The translations under genes were made by a program, and so were the position numbers. A stretch of 25,693 nt of DNA, taken from CAYWCV01 sp964629885. Its GTDB lineage: Bacteria; Bacteroidota; Rhodothermia; Balneolales; CAYWCV01. The stretch lies in assembly GCA_964629885.1 (NCBI GenBank), contig CAZVRJ010000036.1, positions 1-25,693 on the forward strand, read 5' to 3'. How positions within the stretch are numbered: the first letter of the stretch is position 1; each line of letters begins with the position of its first letter. This document shows positions 15,826-22,834 of the stretch, piece after piece. Below the pieces are notes generated by a model. It worked only from the letters and a program-made list of their open reading frames with translations, was not told where the DNA came from and searched no databases.

Positions 15826-16369
15826 TGACGGGCTCTAAATGTGACAGAAGCTCGTCAGGGTTAGTTGCTACGGTGAAATAAGGTTTAGGGTGTTGTCGGA
15901 CAAATCCCTTTATTTCAGCCTCGCCAAGCATGGTCAGCAAGTTATCGAAATAGCCGTTCACGTTGTAGACAACAACGGGCTTATCCATGATTCGAATCTG
16001 TTTCCACGTAATCACCTCAAGCAGTTCTTCGAAAGTGCCATAGCCGCCTGGGAGTGCAATGAACGCATCAGCTAACTCTGCCATTTTAGCCTTTCGCTCG
16101 TGCATGCTCATGGTTATGATCAGTTCTGTGAGTCCGACGTGAGCAATTTCCCTTGATGCGAGGCTCTCGGGTATCACACCGGTAACCTGTGCGCCATATT
16201 CGAGGAAGGTATTCGCAACAACGCCCATTATGCCGATGGATGCTCCACCATACACAAGATTGAATCCATCGATGGCAAGACGGGTGCTTAAATTCTTGGC
16301 GGCATTGGCATAAATTGGGTCACCACCCATCGATGATCCGCAGTAGATGCAAACGGTCGGTTTTGCCAT
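15812..16369 (-). CDS. LOG-family nucleotide 5'-monophosphate phosphoribohydrolase (TIGR00730-type)
   Basis: This 185-residue Rossmann-fold enzyme has the family hallmarks VCIYCGSSMGGDPIY, VYGGASIGIMG, MHERKAKM and the phosphate-binding/catalytic loop PGGYGTFEEL (about 107-116). Bacterial and plant LOG proteins cleave the N-glycosidic bond of (cytokinin-type) nucleoside monophosphates to free base and ribose 5-phosphate. In most bacteria the physiological substrate is unclear, and the old annotation 'lysine decarboxylase' is wrong. The gene starts 4 bp after the cysteine desulfurase stop, so the two are probably co-transcribed. Its 3' end overlaps the DUF4097-like gene by 14 bp on the opposite strand. 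Confidence 0.92.
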   Translation of the reverse strand: MAKPTVCIYCGSSMGGDPIYANAAKNLSTRLAIDGFNLVYGGASIGIMGVVANTFLEYGAQVTGVIPESLASREIAHVGLTELIITMSMHERKAKMAELADAFIALPGGYGTFEELLEVITWKQIRIMDKPVVVYNVNGYFDNLLTMLGEAEIKGFVRQHPKPYFTVATNPDELLSHLEPVIIAS

Positions 16370-16373
16370 TCGT

Positions 16374-17528
16374 TCAGACCGTGGATTTCATCATGCGGTG
16401 AACAATGGAGTCGAGTTTGTTGAGCGTGTTGTCGATCTCCTCGGCTGTGTTGTGTTTGCCGATACTCATACGAAGGCTTGATTTCGCGGTCGGGGTTACC
16501 ATGCCCAGGGCAAGAAGAACGTGCGACGGTTCTACGGCACCCGATGTGCAGGCTGAACCGTTAGAGACGCAGATGCCCTCGATGTCGAGATTGAGCAGCA
16601 GCATTTCGCCGTCGAGTGCCTTCTCTTCGTCGAGTGGGAAGCTCATGTTGACAATATAATAACACCCATTTTCCATGCACCCATTAAATGAGATCATGGA
16701 TCCAAAGCGATCTTTGAGACCAAAGACGAGCCTGTCTTTGAGAGCTTCGATGTGAGTGCGATTCTGCTCCATTTCAATGTTGGCCAGTTCCATTGCTTTT
16801 GCAAGCCCAATGATGCCGGGAACATTAAGGGTGCCCCCACGCCGACGGCGCTCCTGCGAACCACCTTCCATCCAAGGTTTCCATGCGGCGCCATTTCGTA
16901 CGAACATGGCACCTACGCCCTTTGGTCCATAAATTTTGTGGGCGCTGATACTCAGAAAGTCGATGCCAATTTCACGGACGTTGATCGGATATTTGCCCAC
17001 GCTTTGAACGGTGTCTGAGTGGAACATCACATTCCGGCTGCGGCAGATCTTGGCGATATCCCCGATCGGATTAATGGCACCGATCTCGTTGTTCACGTGC
17101 ATAAGTGTGACTAATGCGGTTTCGTCCGTGATTGCGTCAGCAACCTGAATCGCATCTACACAGCCCGATGGTATCACGTTGAGGTATGTGGCAGTTACAC
17201 CCTCCGACCGAGCATATTGTATCGGATGGAGCACCGCGTGATGCTCAACACGCGATGTAATCACATGTTTCTTGCCGGTTGCCTTTAACACACCCTTGAT
17301 AACACTATTGTCGCTCTCCGTACCACCACTGGTAAAAATGATTTCTGCTGGTTCAGCATTCAGGATGGCTGCGATTTTCTCGCGAGCCTCCTCCACTGCA
17401 ACAGTTGCCTGTCTCCCCATGGTATGTATAGAGTTGGCGTTACCAAAGTTATCTCTCAAGAAAGGTAACATGGCATCGAACACCCGAGGGTCGAGTGGTG
17501 TAGTTGCGGCGTTATCCAAATAAATCAT
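16374..17528 (-). CDS. Cysteine desulfurase (NifS/IscS family)
   Basis: This PLP enzyme takes sulfur from cysteine as a persulfide for Fe-S cluster, thiamine or tRNA thiolation pathways. From ATG 17528 (MIYLDNAATTPLD) it has 384 residues. The PLP lysine is K198 in SISAHKIYGPKG, and the persulfide cysteine is C327 in SNGSACTSGAVEPSHVL, the longer loop typical of group I (IscS/NifS) enzymes. HHAVLHP and NNEIGAINPI are also family motifs. ATG 17528 is chosen because AGGA lies about 9 bp upstream and the family N-terminus begins there; the frame stays open to 17636 without homology. No iscU, scaffold or regulator is adjacent, so the specific pathway is not indicated. Confidence 0.94.
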   Translation of the reverse strand: MIYLDNAATTPLDPRVFDAMLPFLRDNFGNANSIHTMGRQATVAVEEAREKIAAILNAEPAEIIFTSGGTESDNSVIKGVLKATGKKHVITSRVEHHAVLHPIQYARSEGVTATYLNVIPSGCVDAIQVADAITDETALVTLMHVNNEIGAINPIGDIAKICRSRNVMFHSDTVQSVGKYPINVREIGIDFLSISAHKIYGPKGVGAMFVRNGAAWKPWMEGGSQERRRRGGTLNVPGIIGLAKAMELANIEMEQNRTHIEALKDRLVFGLKDRFGSMISFNGCMENGCYYIVNMSFPLDEEKALDGEMLLLNLDIEGICVSNGSACTSGAVEPSHVLLALGMVTPTAKSSLRMSIGKHNTAEEIDNTLNKLDSIVHRMMKSTV

Positions 17529-17564
17529 GTTCATCCTTTGGATGGTCGACATAAATAGGAATCG

Positions 17565-17572
17565 CAAAGATA
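17565..17572 (-). promoter_or_regulatory. Putative -7 promoter box TATCTTTG for the cysteine desulfurase gene
   Basis: On the minus strand an exact TATCTTTG ends 36 bp before the ATG at 17528, the same spacing as at the small orphan gene (37 bp) and uppP (34 bp). No clear -33 TTG is seen. The site lies in the 160-bp divergent gap shared with pgk, for which I found only a poor match (TAACTTAC) on the plus strand. Confidence 0.6.
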
Positions 17573-17688
17573 CATCTTTTGAATTATTGATGTTTAATGC
17601 GAGGCATTTCAATTGGAATTTATCCCGAATGAGCAATCAAAAGCGTAACTTACTCTGTCAACGATTCTAAAATTATACAATTGTCAAC

Positions 17689-18879
17689 ATGGCCAAACGA
17701 ACAATCGAAGATTTGAACCCAAAAGGGAAGTCGGTGGTAATGAGGGTGGATTTTAACGTACCAGTTAAAGATGGGGTAATAACCGACGACACGCGCATAC
17801 GCGAAGCGCTGCCAAGCATAAATTACGTTTTAAAAGGCGGGGGCAAACTTGTGTTGCTCTCACATTTGGGAAGACCTAAAGGTGCACCCGATTCCAAGTA
17901 TAGCCTACTTCCTGTTGCAAACTACTTAAAGGAAAAACTCTCGACAAAGGTCATATTCGGTGCAGATTGTGTCGGACCATTGGCACAAGAGGCTATAGCC
18001 CAAGCTGACTACGGCGAGGTTGTCTTGCTCGAGAATGTACGGTTTCATGCAGGTGAGACCGAAAACAACACTACCTTCTCGAAAGATTTGGCAGAACTCG
18101 GCGACGTTTTTGTAAACGATGCCTTCGGTAGCAGCCACCGGGCACACAGTTCTGTTGCCGGTATAACAGACTATCTGCCATCCTACGCCGGTTTTCTTTT
18201 ACAGAAAGAAATACGATACTTAAACGACGCCATCCTGAATCCAACACGCCCGTTTGTGGCTATTTTGGGCGGCGCTAAAGTATCAGATAAAATTGGTGTG
18301 ATCGAAAATCTGCTCGACAAAGTCGACACGATCATTGTAGGTGGTGGCATGACCTACACCTTCTACAAAGCATTGGGGATACCGATCGGAAACTCTCTGC
18401 TCGAAGAAGACAAGGTAGAATTAGCGGCCGAGCTCCTTCGCAAGTCGGAAGAGGCAGGTGTTGAGATTCTGCTACCTGTCGATTCGGTTGTTGCCAACGC
18501 ATTCGATAATGACGCAGAGCGCAAGGTTGTTAGTCAGGACGGCATCGAAGATGGATGGATGGCACTTGATATCGGTCCTGACACGATTGAGCTCTACACG
18601 AGTCGTATTTTGGATGCAAAGACAGTGATTTGGAATGGTCCAATGGGCGTTTTCGAAATGTCGAACTTCGCAGACGGCACTCTTGCAGTCGCCCAGTCGT
18701 TAGCAGAAGTTACAGCCATGGGTGGAACCACGATCATTGGTGGGGGGGATTCTGCGTCCGCAATCAACAAGGCTGGACTTGCCGACAAAGTAAGCCACGT
18801 TTCGACAGGAGGAGGCGCAAGCCTCGAATATTTGGAAGGTAAAGGATTACCAGGAATCGATTGCTTGACGGACAAATAA
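17689..18879 (+). CDS. pgk: Phosphoglycerate kinase
   Basis: The product transfers a phosphate between 1,3-bisphosphoglycerate and ADP in glycolysis or gluconeogenesis, in the cytosol. The 396-residue length is normal. Motifs in order are VVMRVDFNVP, LLSHLGRPKG, LLENVRFHAGE, VNDAFGSSHRAHSS, AILGGAKVSDKIGVIENLL, IIVGGGMTYTF, VIWNGPMGVFE, and the nucleotide-binding glycine loop TTIIGGGDSASA, then HVSTGGGASLEYLEG. It stands alone, without gap or tpi, and is closed by a strong palindromic terminator. It is divergent to the cysteine desulfurase gene. Confidence 0.98.
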   Translation: MAKRTIEDLNPKGKSVVMRVDFNVPVKDGVITDDTRIREALPSINYVLKGGGKLVLLSHLGRPKGAPDSKYSLLPVANYLKEKLSTKVIFGADCVGPLAQEAIAQADYGEVVLLENVRFHAGETENNTTFSKDLAELGDVFVNDAFGSSHRAHSSVAGITDYLPSYAGFLLQKEIRYLNDAILNPTRPFVAILGGAKVSDKIGVIENLLDKVDTIIVGGGMTYTFYKALGIPIGNSLLEEDKVELAAELLRKSEEAGVEILLPVDSVVANAFDNDAERKVVSQDGIEDGWMALDIGPDTIELYTSRILDAKTVIWNGPMGVFEMSNFADGTLAVAQSLAEVTAMGGTTIIGGGDSASAINKAGLADKVSHVSTGGGASLEYLEGKGLPGIDCLTDK

Positions 18880-18897
18880 TACTGATTAGATTAAACA

Positions 18898-18923
18898 AAA
18901 AAGGCTGCATATGCAGCCTTTTT
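18898..18923. terminator. Bidirectional intrinsic terminator between pgk and the small orphan gene
   Basis: This is a perfect 26-bp palindrome centred at 18910/18911: a GGCTGCAT/ATGCAGCC core flanked by A-runs on the left and T-runs on the right. A hairpin followed by a U-tract therefore forms on both strands. It lies 19 bp after the pgk stop and 17 bp after the stop of the convergent gene, so it can end both transcripts. Confidence 0.92.
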
Positions 18924-18939
18924 CATTTATAATCGATTT

Positions 18940-19188
18940 TTAGTCGCGATAGAAAAATACTCGGTTGTTTTCTGAGTCTTTTCCACTCTTAATTTTGATG
19001 CCCGTTTCACGGTTGTACGTGTAAACGATATTACGGATGGAGTTCAACTCCTTAACGTCAGTAAATGTAACTTCAAGAGCCTGTCCACCAGATGTCAAAT
19101 TGCCAAGGCTTTCAACGAGTTGACGAAACTTGGATGAACGTCTTTTAGATACACGAATCTTCTCGCGATTTACAAATTTGAGATTCAT
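18940..19188 (-). CDS. Small basic protein of unknown function
   Basis: The 82-residue protein is rich in lysine and arginine at its N-terminus (REKIRVSKRRSSKFRQL). A short hydrophobic patch follows, then a C-terminal half (VKELNSIRNIVYTYNRETGIKIKSGKDS, ending VFFYRD). That half reads like a small alpha/beta fold seen in short phage and Bacteroidota orphan proteins, where a helix is followed by a two-stranded hairpin. I cannot name a family. The case for a real gene is good: an exact TATCTTTG box 37 bp upstream of its ATG, its own share of the bidirectional terminator downstream, and no competing frame. A nucleic-acid-binding role is only a guess from charge. Confidence 0.7.
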   Translation of the reverse strand: MNLKFVNREKIRVSKRRSSKFRQLVESLGNLTSGGQALEVTFTDVKELNSIRNIVYTYNRETGIKIKSGKDSENNRVFFYRD

Positions 19189-19225
19189 AATAATTATGTG
19201 TGTGTTGTTGGGTTACATGAATGTA

Positions 19226-19233
19226 CAAAGATA
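19226..19233 (-). promoter_or_regulatory. Putative -7 promoter box TATCTTTG for the small basic protein gene
   Basis: An exact minus-strand TATCTTTG ends 37 bp before the ATG at 19188. The flanking region is AT-rich, as expected of a promoter. A -33 TTG is not evident. Confidence 0.6.
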
Positions 19234-19320
19234 AGCATCTTTATTTAAACATGTAACTTAAGTTCGAATCTAAATGTTCCTATATATCAGTATGAAATTG
19301 ATATATCAATCCTTTTCATT

Positions 19321-19354
19321 AAAAAAAAGCCTCTGCAGGATATGCAAAGGCTTT
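19321..19354 (-). terminator. Intrinsic terminator of the MoxR gene
   Basis: The stem AAAGCCTcTGCA (19326-19337) pairs with TGCAaAGGCTTT (19343-19354), with one internal mismatch and the loop GGATA. An A8 run at 19321-19328 gives a U-tract on the minus strand. It lies 30 bp after the MoxR stop and would prevent read-through into the small basic gene. Confidence 0.88.
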
Positions 19355-19383
19355 CAATTTTATCGTAACTAGCGAGAGCAATA

Positions 19384-20385
19384 CTACGGCACTTGAACGG
19401 TGTTCAGAATGCGCTCAACTAGATCCTCGCTCGTAATATCTTCGGCCTCAGCTTCATAGGTAGGTATCACACGGTGGCGCATTACATCCATAGCAATTTT
19501 ACGAACATCTTCAGGTGTAACGTAAGCTCTATGATCCATGAACGCCGATGCTCTAGCGGCAAGGTTCAGGTTGATCGTAGCACGTGGCGACGCCCCAAAA
19601 CCAATGAGCGGTTTGAGATCCGATAATTTGTACTTCTCTGGATAACGAGTGGCAAATACCAAATCAATGATGTACTGTTCAACCTTTTCGTCGATGTATA
19701 TATCGTTGATTACTTTACGAGCCTCGATGATCGTTTTGGCATCTGTGACCGGAGAAAGCTCAGCTTTTTTGCCGGTGCGAGCCATCCTACGCATTATCTG
19801 GAGTTCGTCGATCTCGGTTGGGTAACCAATCTTGATCTTGAGCATGAAACGGTCGACTTGTGCTTCGGGAAGGGGATAGGTGCCCTCTTGCTCGACGGGG
19901 TTTTGTGTAGCTAGAACCAAAAACGGTTCTTGAAGCTTGAAGGTTGTCTCCCCGATGGTAACCTGACGTTCCTGCATGGCCTCGAGCAATGCGCTCTGCA
20001 CTTTCGCGGGGGAACGGTTAATTTCGTCGGCTAGGATAATATTCGAGAAGATAGGACCCTTCTTCACTGTGAACTCGCCCGCCTTCTGGTTGTAGATCAG
20101 CGTCCCAACAAGGTCGGCCGGTAGCAAGTCTGGTGTGAACTGTATACGCTGAAAACCTGTAGAGATTACCTGGGCAAGCGACGATACCGTTAATGTCTTG
20201 GCCAAACCTGGTACACCTTCGAGCAAAACGTGTCCATCGGCCAATAATCCGATCAACAGTCGGTCAACCATATATTGCTGACCTACAATGACTTTGTTCA
20301 ACTCAGCCGTTACGTCGTCAATGAAACTGCTTGCATTTTCAATACGCTCGGTTAGCGCTTGCATGTCTACCTTCGAGCTGTGCAT
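19384..20385 (-). CDS. MoxR-family AAA+ ATPase
   Basis: This 333-residue AAA+ protein is of the MoxR type. It has VIVGQQYMVDRLLIGLLADGHVLLEG, Walker A GVPGLAKT (57-64), Walker B IILADEINRS with D120-E121, sensor 1 LATQNPVEQEGTYPLPEAQVDRFML, and the lid with GASPRATINLNLAARASAF, then YVTPEDV. MoxR ATPases act as chaperone-like remodellers, usually with DUF58 and von Willebrand A proteins encoded just downstream. Here the gene is followed within 30 bp by its own terminator, so no partner is co-transcribed. The start could also be ATG 20364 (MQALTERIENA), seven residues in. It is divergent to uppP. Confidence 0.93.
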   Translation of the reverse strand: MHSSKVDMQALTERIENASSFIDDVTAELNKVIVGQQYMVDRLLIGLLADGHVLLEGVPGLAKTLTVSSLAQVISTGFQRIQFTPDLLPADLVGTLIYNQKAGEFTVKKGPIFSNIILADEINRSPAKVQSALLEAMQERQVTIGETTFKLQEPFLVLATQNPVEQEGTYPLPEAQVDRFMLKIKIGYPTEIDELQIMRRMARTGKKAELSPVTDAKTIIEARKVINDIYIDEKVEQYIIDLVFATRYPEKYKLSDLKPLIGFGASPRATINLNLAARASAFMDHRAYVTPEDVRKIAMDVMRHRVIPTYEAEAEDITSEDLVERILNTVQVP

Positions 20386-20428
20386 ACGAAATAAATTAGA
20401 TTTCTGGGTTAATCCCTGTCAGATGCGT

Positions 20429-20436
20429 TATCTTTG
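20429..20436 (+). promoter_or_regulatory. Putative -7 promoter box TATCTTTG for uppP
   Basis: An exact TATCTTTG ends 34 bp before the uppP ATG, within the 85-bp divergent gap with the MoxR gene. The -33 position holds TTA rather than TTG. Confidence 0.62.
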
Positions 20437-20470
20437 CAACTTAAAAAATGATGGAAGGCGAATATACTAA

Positions 20471-21286
20471 ATGGAACTGTGGGAATCATTTTTATTGGGA
20501 CTTATTCAAGGAATAACTGAATTTCTTCCCATTAGCAGCTCTGGTCATCTAGTGCTTGGCCAGCACTTTTTAGGTCTTCAAAACGATGGAGGAATCACCT
20601 ACGAGATCGTAGTCCACTTTGGATCGTTGGTCAGCATCGTGATTTACTACCGCAAAGAGGTGATGCAATTGATCTACAGTGCATTCGGGATGCTTGCAAA
20701 ACCAAGATTACTGCTTAAGCCTTCTGAATTATCGGTAGATCAGCAATTAGTAGGCTTAATTCTAATAAGCATGATCCCCGCATTACTAGTTGGACTTTTC
20801 CTAAAATCGTCGATCGAATCAGCTTTTGAGTCGCCGGTTTGGGTCTCTGCCATGCTTTTGGTAACCGGCACGCTTCTACTGTCGACAAAGTTTGCAAAAA
20901 AGGGAACAGAGGCAGTTGGAATTAAGCATGCAATAGGGATGGGATTGGCGCAGGCAGTTGCGATATTGCCAGGTATTAGCAGGGCTGGTTCAACCATTGC
21001 CATAGGGCAGCATCTTGGCTTTAAAAAGGAGGACTGTGCTCGGTTTTCGTTTTTGATGGTGATTCCAGTAATTGCCGGGGCCATGATTCTGGAGTTGAGT
21101 GAACTTGGAAGTTCGGGTGCATCGGTTGATGTACCCGTGCTGGTCACTGGATTTCTGACATCCGCAGTATCGGGTATTATTGCGTTGTCGTTCCTTATCC
21201 ATGTCATTAAGAATTTCGGAATTCACTGGTTTGCAATCTATTGCTATGCTCTCGGATTATTTGGTTTGTGGTATTTTTTAGCTTGA
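20471..21286 (+). CDS. uppP: Undecaprenyl-diphosphatase (BacA/UppP)
   Basis: This integral membrane enzyme removes a phosphate from undecaprenyl diphosphate, recycling the lipid carrier for peptidoglycan and surface polysaccharides. Overproduction of family members gives bacitracin resistance. The 271-residue chain has both catalytic signatures: GLIQGITEFLPISSSGHLVL (10-29, with E17, S24, G25 and H26) and LPGISRAGSTI (around R171). It has about eight hydrophobic helices, and the length is normal. It appears monocistronic, with an exact -7 box upstream. nuoJ follows from its own likely promoter. Confidence 0.97.
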   Translation: MELWESFLLGLIQGITEFLPISSSGHLVLGQHFLGLQNDGGITYEIVVHFGSLVSIVIYYRKEVMQLIYSAFGMLAKPRLLLKPSELSVDQQLVGLILISMIPALLVGLFLKSSIESAFESPVWVSAMLLVTGTLLLSTKFAKKGTEAVGIKHAIGMGLAQAVAILPGISRAGSTIAIGQHLGFKKEDCARFSFLMVIPVIAGAMILELSELGSSGASVDVPVLVTGFLTSAVSGIIALSFLIHVIKNFGIHWFAIYCYALGLFGLWYFLA

Positions 21287-21289
21287 TGG

Positions 21290-21320
21290 TTGCCGTAGCC
21301 ACGAAATAATGCTACCTTTA
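21290..21320 (+). promoter_or_regulatory. Putative promoter of nuoJK (TTG-N20-TACCTTTA)
   Basis: TTG at 21290-21292, a 20-bp spacer, then TACCTTTA at 21313-21320. This is the Bacteroidota -33/-7 layout, with one mismatch at the last base of TAnnTTTG. It ends 26 bp before the nuoJ ATG and begins just after the uppP stop. Confidence 0.55.
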
Positions 21321-21346
21321 CCATCTGAAAAACCATCGATAAAAGC

Positions 21347-21862
21347 ATGCTGACAACCTACCTGTTTTTCTTTTTCGCCATTCTAGCCATCGCCTCGGCG
21401 CTTGCTATGGTATTCAACAAGCACACAGTTAACAGTGCCCTGTTTCTGGTGTTGAACTTGTTGTCTTTGGCAGGCATATACCTGCTTATGGAGGCTCAGT
21501 TCCTCGCTGTCATCCAAGTATTGGTGTATGCAGGAGCTATAATGGTGTTGTTCTTGTTCGTTATCATGCTTTTGAACCTCGAAAGCGAAGCGAATCTTTT
21601 CAATTCGATCGCTGTCAAGGAAGTCGTGGTCGTGCTACTAAGCGCAGCCATATTGGCACAGCTGATGTACTCGATCAGCGACTGGTTTAACTTAGCAGGC
21701 AATAACCCAATCGCATTGGGTGAACTTGGAACGGTTGAGGCTGTCGGCGATGTGCTATACACCACTTACTTGCTTCCGTTCGAGGTTACCGCAATACTAC
21801 TCACTGCCGCCGTAGTTGGCGCATTGGTCATCGCACAACGTAAAATTCATCTAGAAAAATGA
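21347..21862 (+). CDS. nuoJ: NADH-quinone oxidoreductase subunit J
   Basis: This is a membrane subunit of respiratory complex I (ND6 homologue), 171 residues with five hydrophobic helices. The conserved middle helix with the pi-bulge region reads AVIQVLVYAGAIMVLFLFVIMLLNLE. The C-terminus (YLLPFEVTAILLTAAVVGALVIAQRK) is typical. The subunit sits at the junction of the quinone module and the proton-pumping arm, linking quinone reduction to antiporter-like subunits. The stop overlaps the nuoK start by four bases (ATGA). Upstream is uppP rather than nuoI, so the usual nuo gene order is broken on this side. Confidence 0.96.
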   Translation: MLTTYLFFFFAILAIASALAMVFNKHTVNSALFLVLNLLSLAGIYLLMEAQFLAVIQVLVYAGAIMVLFLFVIMLLNLESEANLFNSIAVKEVVVVLLSAAILAQLMYSISDWFNLAGNNPIALGELGTVEAVGDVLYTTYLLPFEVTAILLTAAVVGALVIAQRKIHLEK

Positions 21863-22161
21863 TTTCTGCTGAATGGTATCTGGCATTGAGTGCCATCCTC
21901 TTCACCATAGGTGTTCTTGGTGTTCTAACACGCAAGAATGCCATCGTGATGTTTATGTGCGTCGAAATGATGCTCAACGCCGTCAATTTGAGCTTGGTCA
22001 CTTTCAGTGGCTGGCACAACGACATCAACGGCCTCATCTTGGTATTCTTCTCACTATGCGTGGCCGCAGCCGAAGCCGTGATTGGCTTGGCTATTATCAT
22101 TGCCATCTTCCGGAACAACCTAACCATTGATCTAAGCAGAATCAATTTGCTGCGTTGGTGA
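21859..22161 (+). CDS. nuoK: NADH-quinone oxidoreductase subunit K
   Basis: This is a 100-residue complex I membrane subunit (ND4L homologue) with three transmembrane helices. The two buried glutamates needed for proton transfer are present at the standard places: E36 in MFMCVEMMLNAVNLSLV and E72 in AAAEAVIGLAIII. Translation is coupled to nuoJ. The TGA stop at 22159-22161 is the first codon of the GAGCAA-type repeat, which is shared in inverted form with the end of the convergent antiporter gene. nuoL, normally next, is displaced by about 2.4 kb. Confidence 0.97.
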   Translation: MISAEWYLALSAILFTIGVLGVLTRKNAIVMFMCVEMMLNAVNLSLVTFSGWHNDINGLILVFFSLCVAAAEAVIGLAIIIAIFRNNLTIDLSRINLLRW

Positions 22162-22209
22162 GCGAGACGCGAGAGCAACTGCAAGAGCAAGAGCAACTGC
22201 AAGAGCAAC
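22159..22209 (+). repeat. GAGCAA/CTGCAA hexamer repeat starting in the nuoK stop codon (left inverted copy)
   Basis: The copy reads TGA, GCGAGACGC, GA, then six hexamers at 22173-22208: GAGCAA, CTGCAA, GAGCAA, GAGCAA, CTGCAA, GAGCAA. The first 31 nt, including the stop codon, match the start of the minus-strand copy at 22834 downward with two mismatches. It is purine-rich on the coding strand and would form the 3' tail of the nuoJK mRNA. Confidence 0.88.
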
Positions 22210-22258
22210 CATCTGTTAGCTTGAGTGCATCTTTGACTCGACTTCAAGCGGGTTGTAC

Positions 22259-22610
22259 TCAATGCCTATTATTACTCTTGGCTCTTATGATGCAAGTGTA
22301 GAGTATAGCCGCAAGTTCGTCCGACTCACGATAGAGATTCAACAATTCGGGCTTGAAACTTTCATAGGCTTCAATTAGTAGCTCAATACTTTGTTTCGAT
22401 TCCTTAATCTCTTTTTAATGCGATTCTCGTTTTGTGTACATAATCGCGGTCAGATTCTGCACCACTTGCTTCAGCACAGTTTAAAGCCGCCGAAGATGAA
22501 CTCCTCAAGAGCTGTCTTACCAAATGCTCATTCAAATAGGTGAGTTTCATATTGCTAGCTATTTGAATCACTCGGATTGAAAATTTTGATAGACGATCGC
22601 CGATTTTCAT
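22259..22610 (-). pseudogene. S23/four-helix-bundle protein gene (23S rRNA intervening-sequence type) with a 1-nt frameshift
   Basis: The first part, from ATG 22610 (MKIGDRLSKFSIRVIQIA; AGGA just upstream), continues through LVRQLLRSSSSAALNCAEASGAES and VHKTRIALK, then hits a premature stop at 22404-22406. The other frame carries the expected rest: EIKESKQSIELLIEAYESF, then LYRESDELAAILYT, ending at 22259. Removing one A from the A5 run (T5 at 22412-22416 on the plus strand) restores ALKEIKES, the family consensus, and gives a 116-residue protein of normal length. The family comprises small pentameric four-helix bundles found in 23S rRNA insertions, at dispersed loci, and as Avd accessory proteins of diversity-generating retroelements. 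No reverse transcriptase is nearby. Either a true pseudogene or a homopolymer sequencing error explains the break. Confidence 0.85.
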
Positions 22611-22688
22611 TTTTCCTACTAATCTTAGGTTCAAATATCTGTTGCATACTTATTAGATCCATGAGATTCGAATTCCTTACGCTGTAGC

Positions 22689-22724
22689 AAAAAAAAAGTC
22701 CAAAGTTTTTCAACCTTGGACTTT
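22689..22724 (-). terminator. Intrinsic terminator downstream of the antiporter gene
   Basis: On the minus strand, a stem AAAGTCCAAG / CTTTGGACTTT-type (22695-22705 with 22715-22724) with a loop of about 9 nt is followed by nine T residues (A9 at 22689-22697 on the plus strand). It lies beyond the hexamer array, 108 bp after the antiporter stop. The array is therefore probably transcribed as a 3' UTR. Confidence 0.88.
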
Positions 22725-22748
22725 CTTCATTTACAATTACCAGCAAAA

Positions 22749-22834
22749 TTGCTCTTGCTCTTGCTCTTGCTCTTGCTCTTGCTCTTGCTCTTGCTCTTGC
22801 AGTTGCTGTTGCAGTTGCTCTCGCTTCTCGCTCA
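22749..22834 (-). repeat. GAGCAA hexamer array starting in the antiporter stop codon (right inverted copy)
   Basis: Read on the minus strand from 22834: TGA, GCGAGAAGC, GA, then GAGCAA, CTGCAA, CAGCAA, CTGCAA and eight perfect GAGCAA units (plus-strand TTGCTC from 22749). It is the inverted partner of the repeat behind nuoK and again begins with the gene's own stop codon. The pure run of eight identical units is likely to be length-variable. Confidence 0.9.

Noticed and set aside
15812..16369. Lysine decarboxylase annotation
   Set aside because: The PGGYGT loop proteins were once called that, but family members studied are nucleotide phosphoribohydrolases.
21828..22262. Minus-strand open frame with QLLLLLQLL stretches over nuoK
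   Set aside because: It is antisense to nuoK and the hexamer repeat; it has no family resemblance and no start signals.
22404..22420. Programmed ribosomal frameshift in the S23-type gene
   Set aside because: The site is an A5 run without a convincing slippery heptamer or downstream pseudoknot. A one-base homopolymer indel is the simpler reading.
22159..22834. Insertion sequence or MITE with terminal inverted repeats
   Set aside because: Inverted repeats flank one gene, but there is no transposase, no target-site duplication was seen, and the repeats carry the neighbours' stop codons. It is reported as a repeat-bounded segment only.
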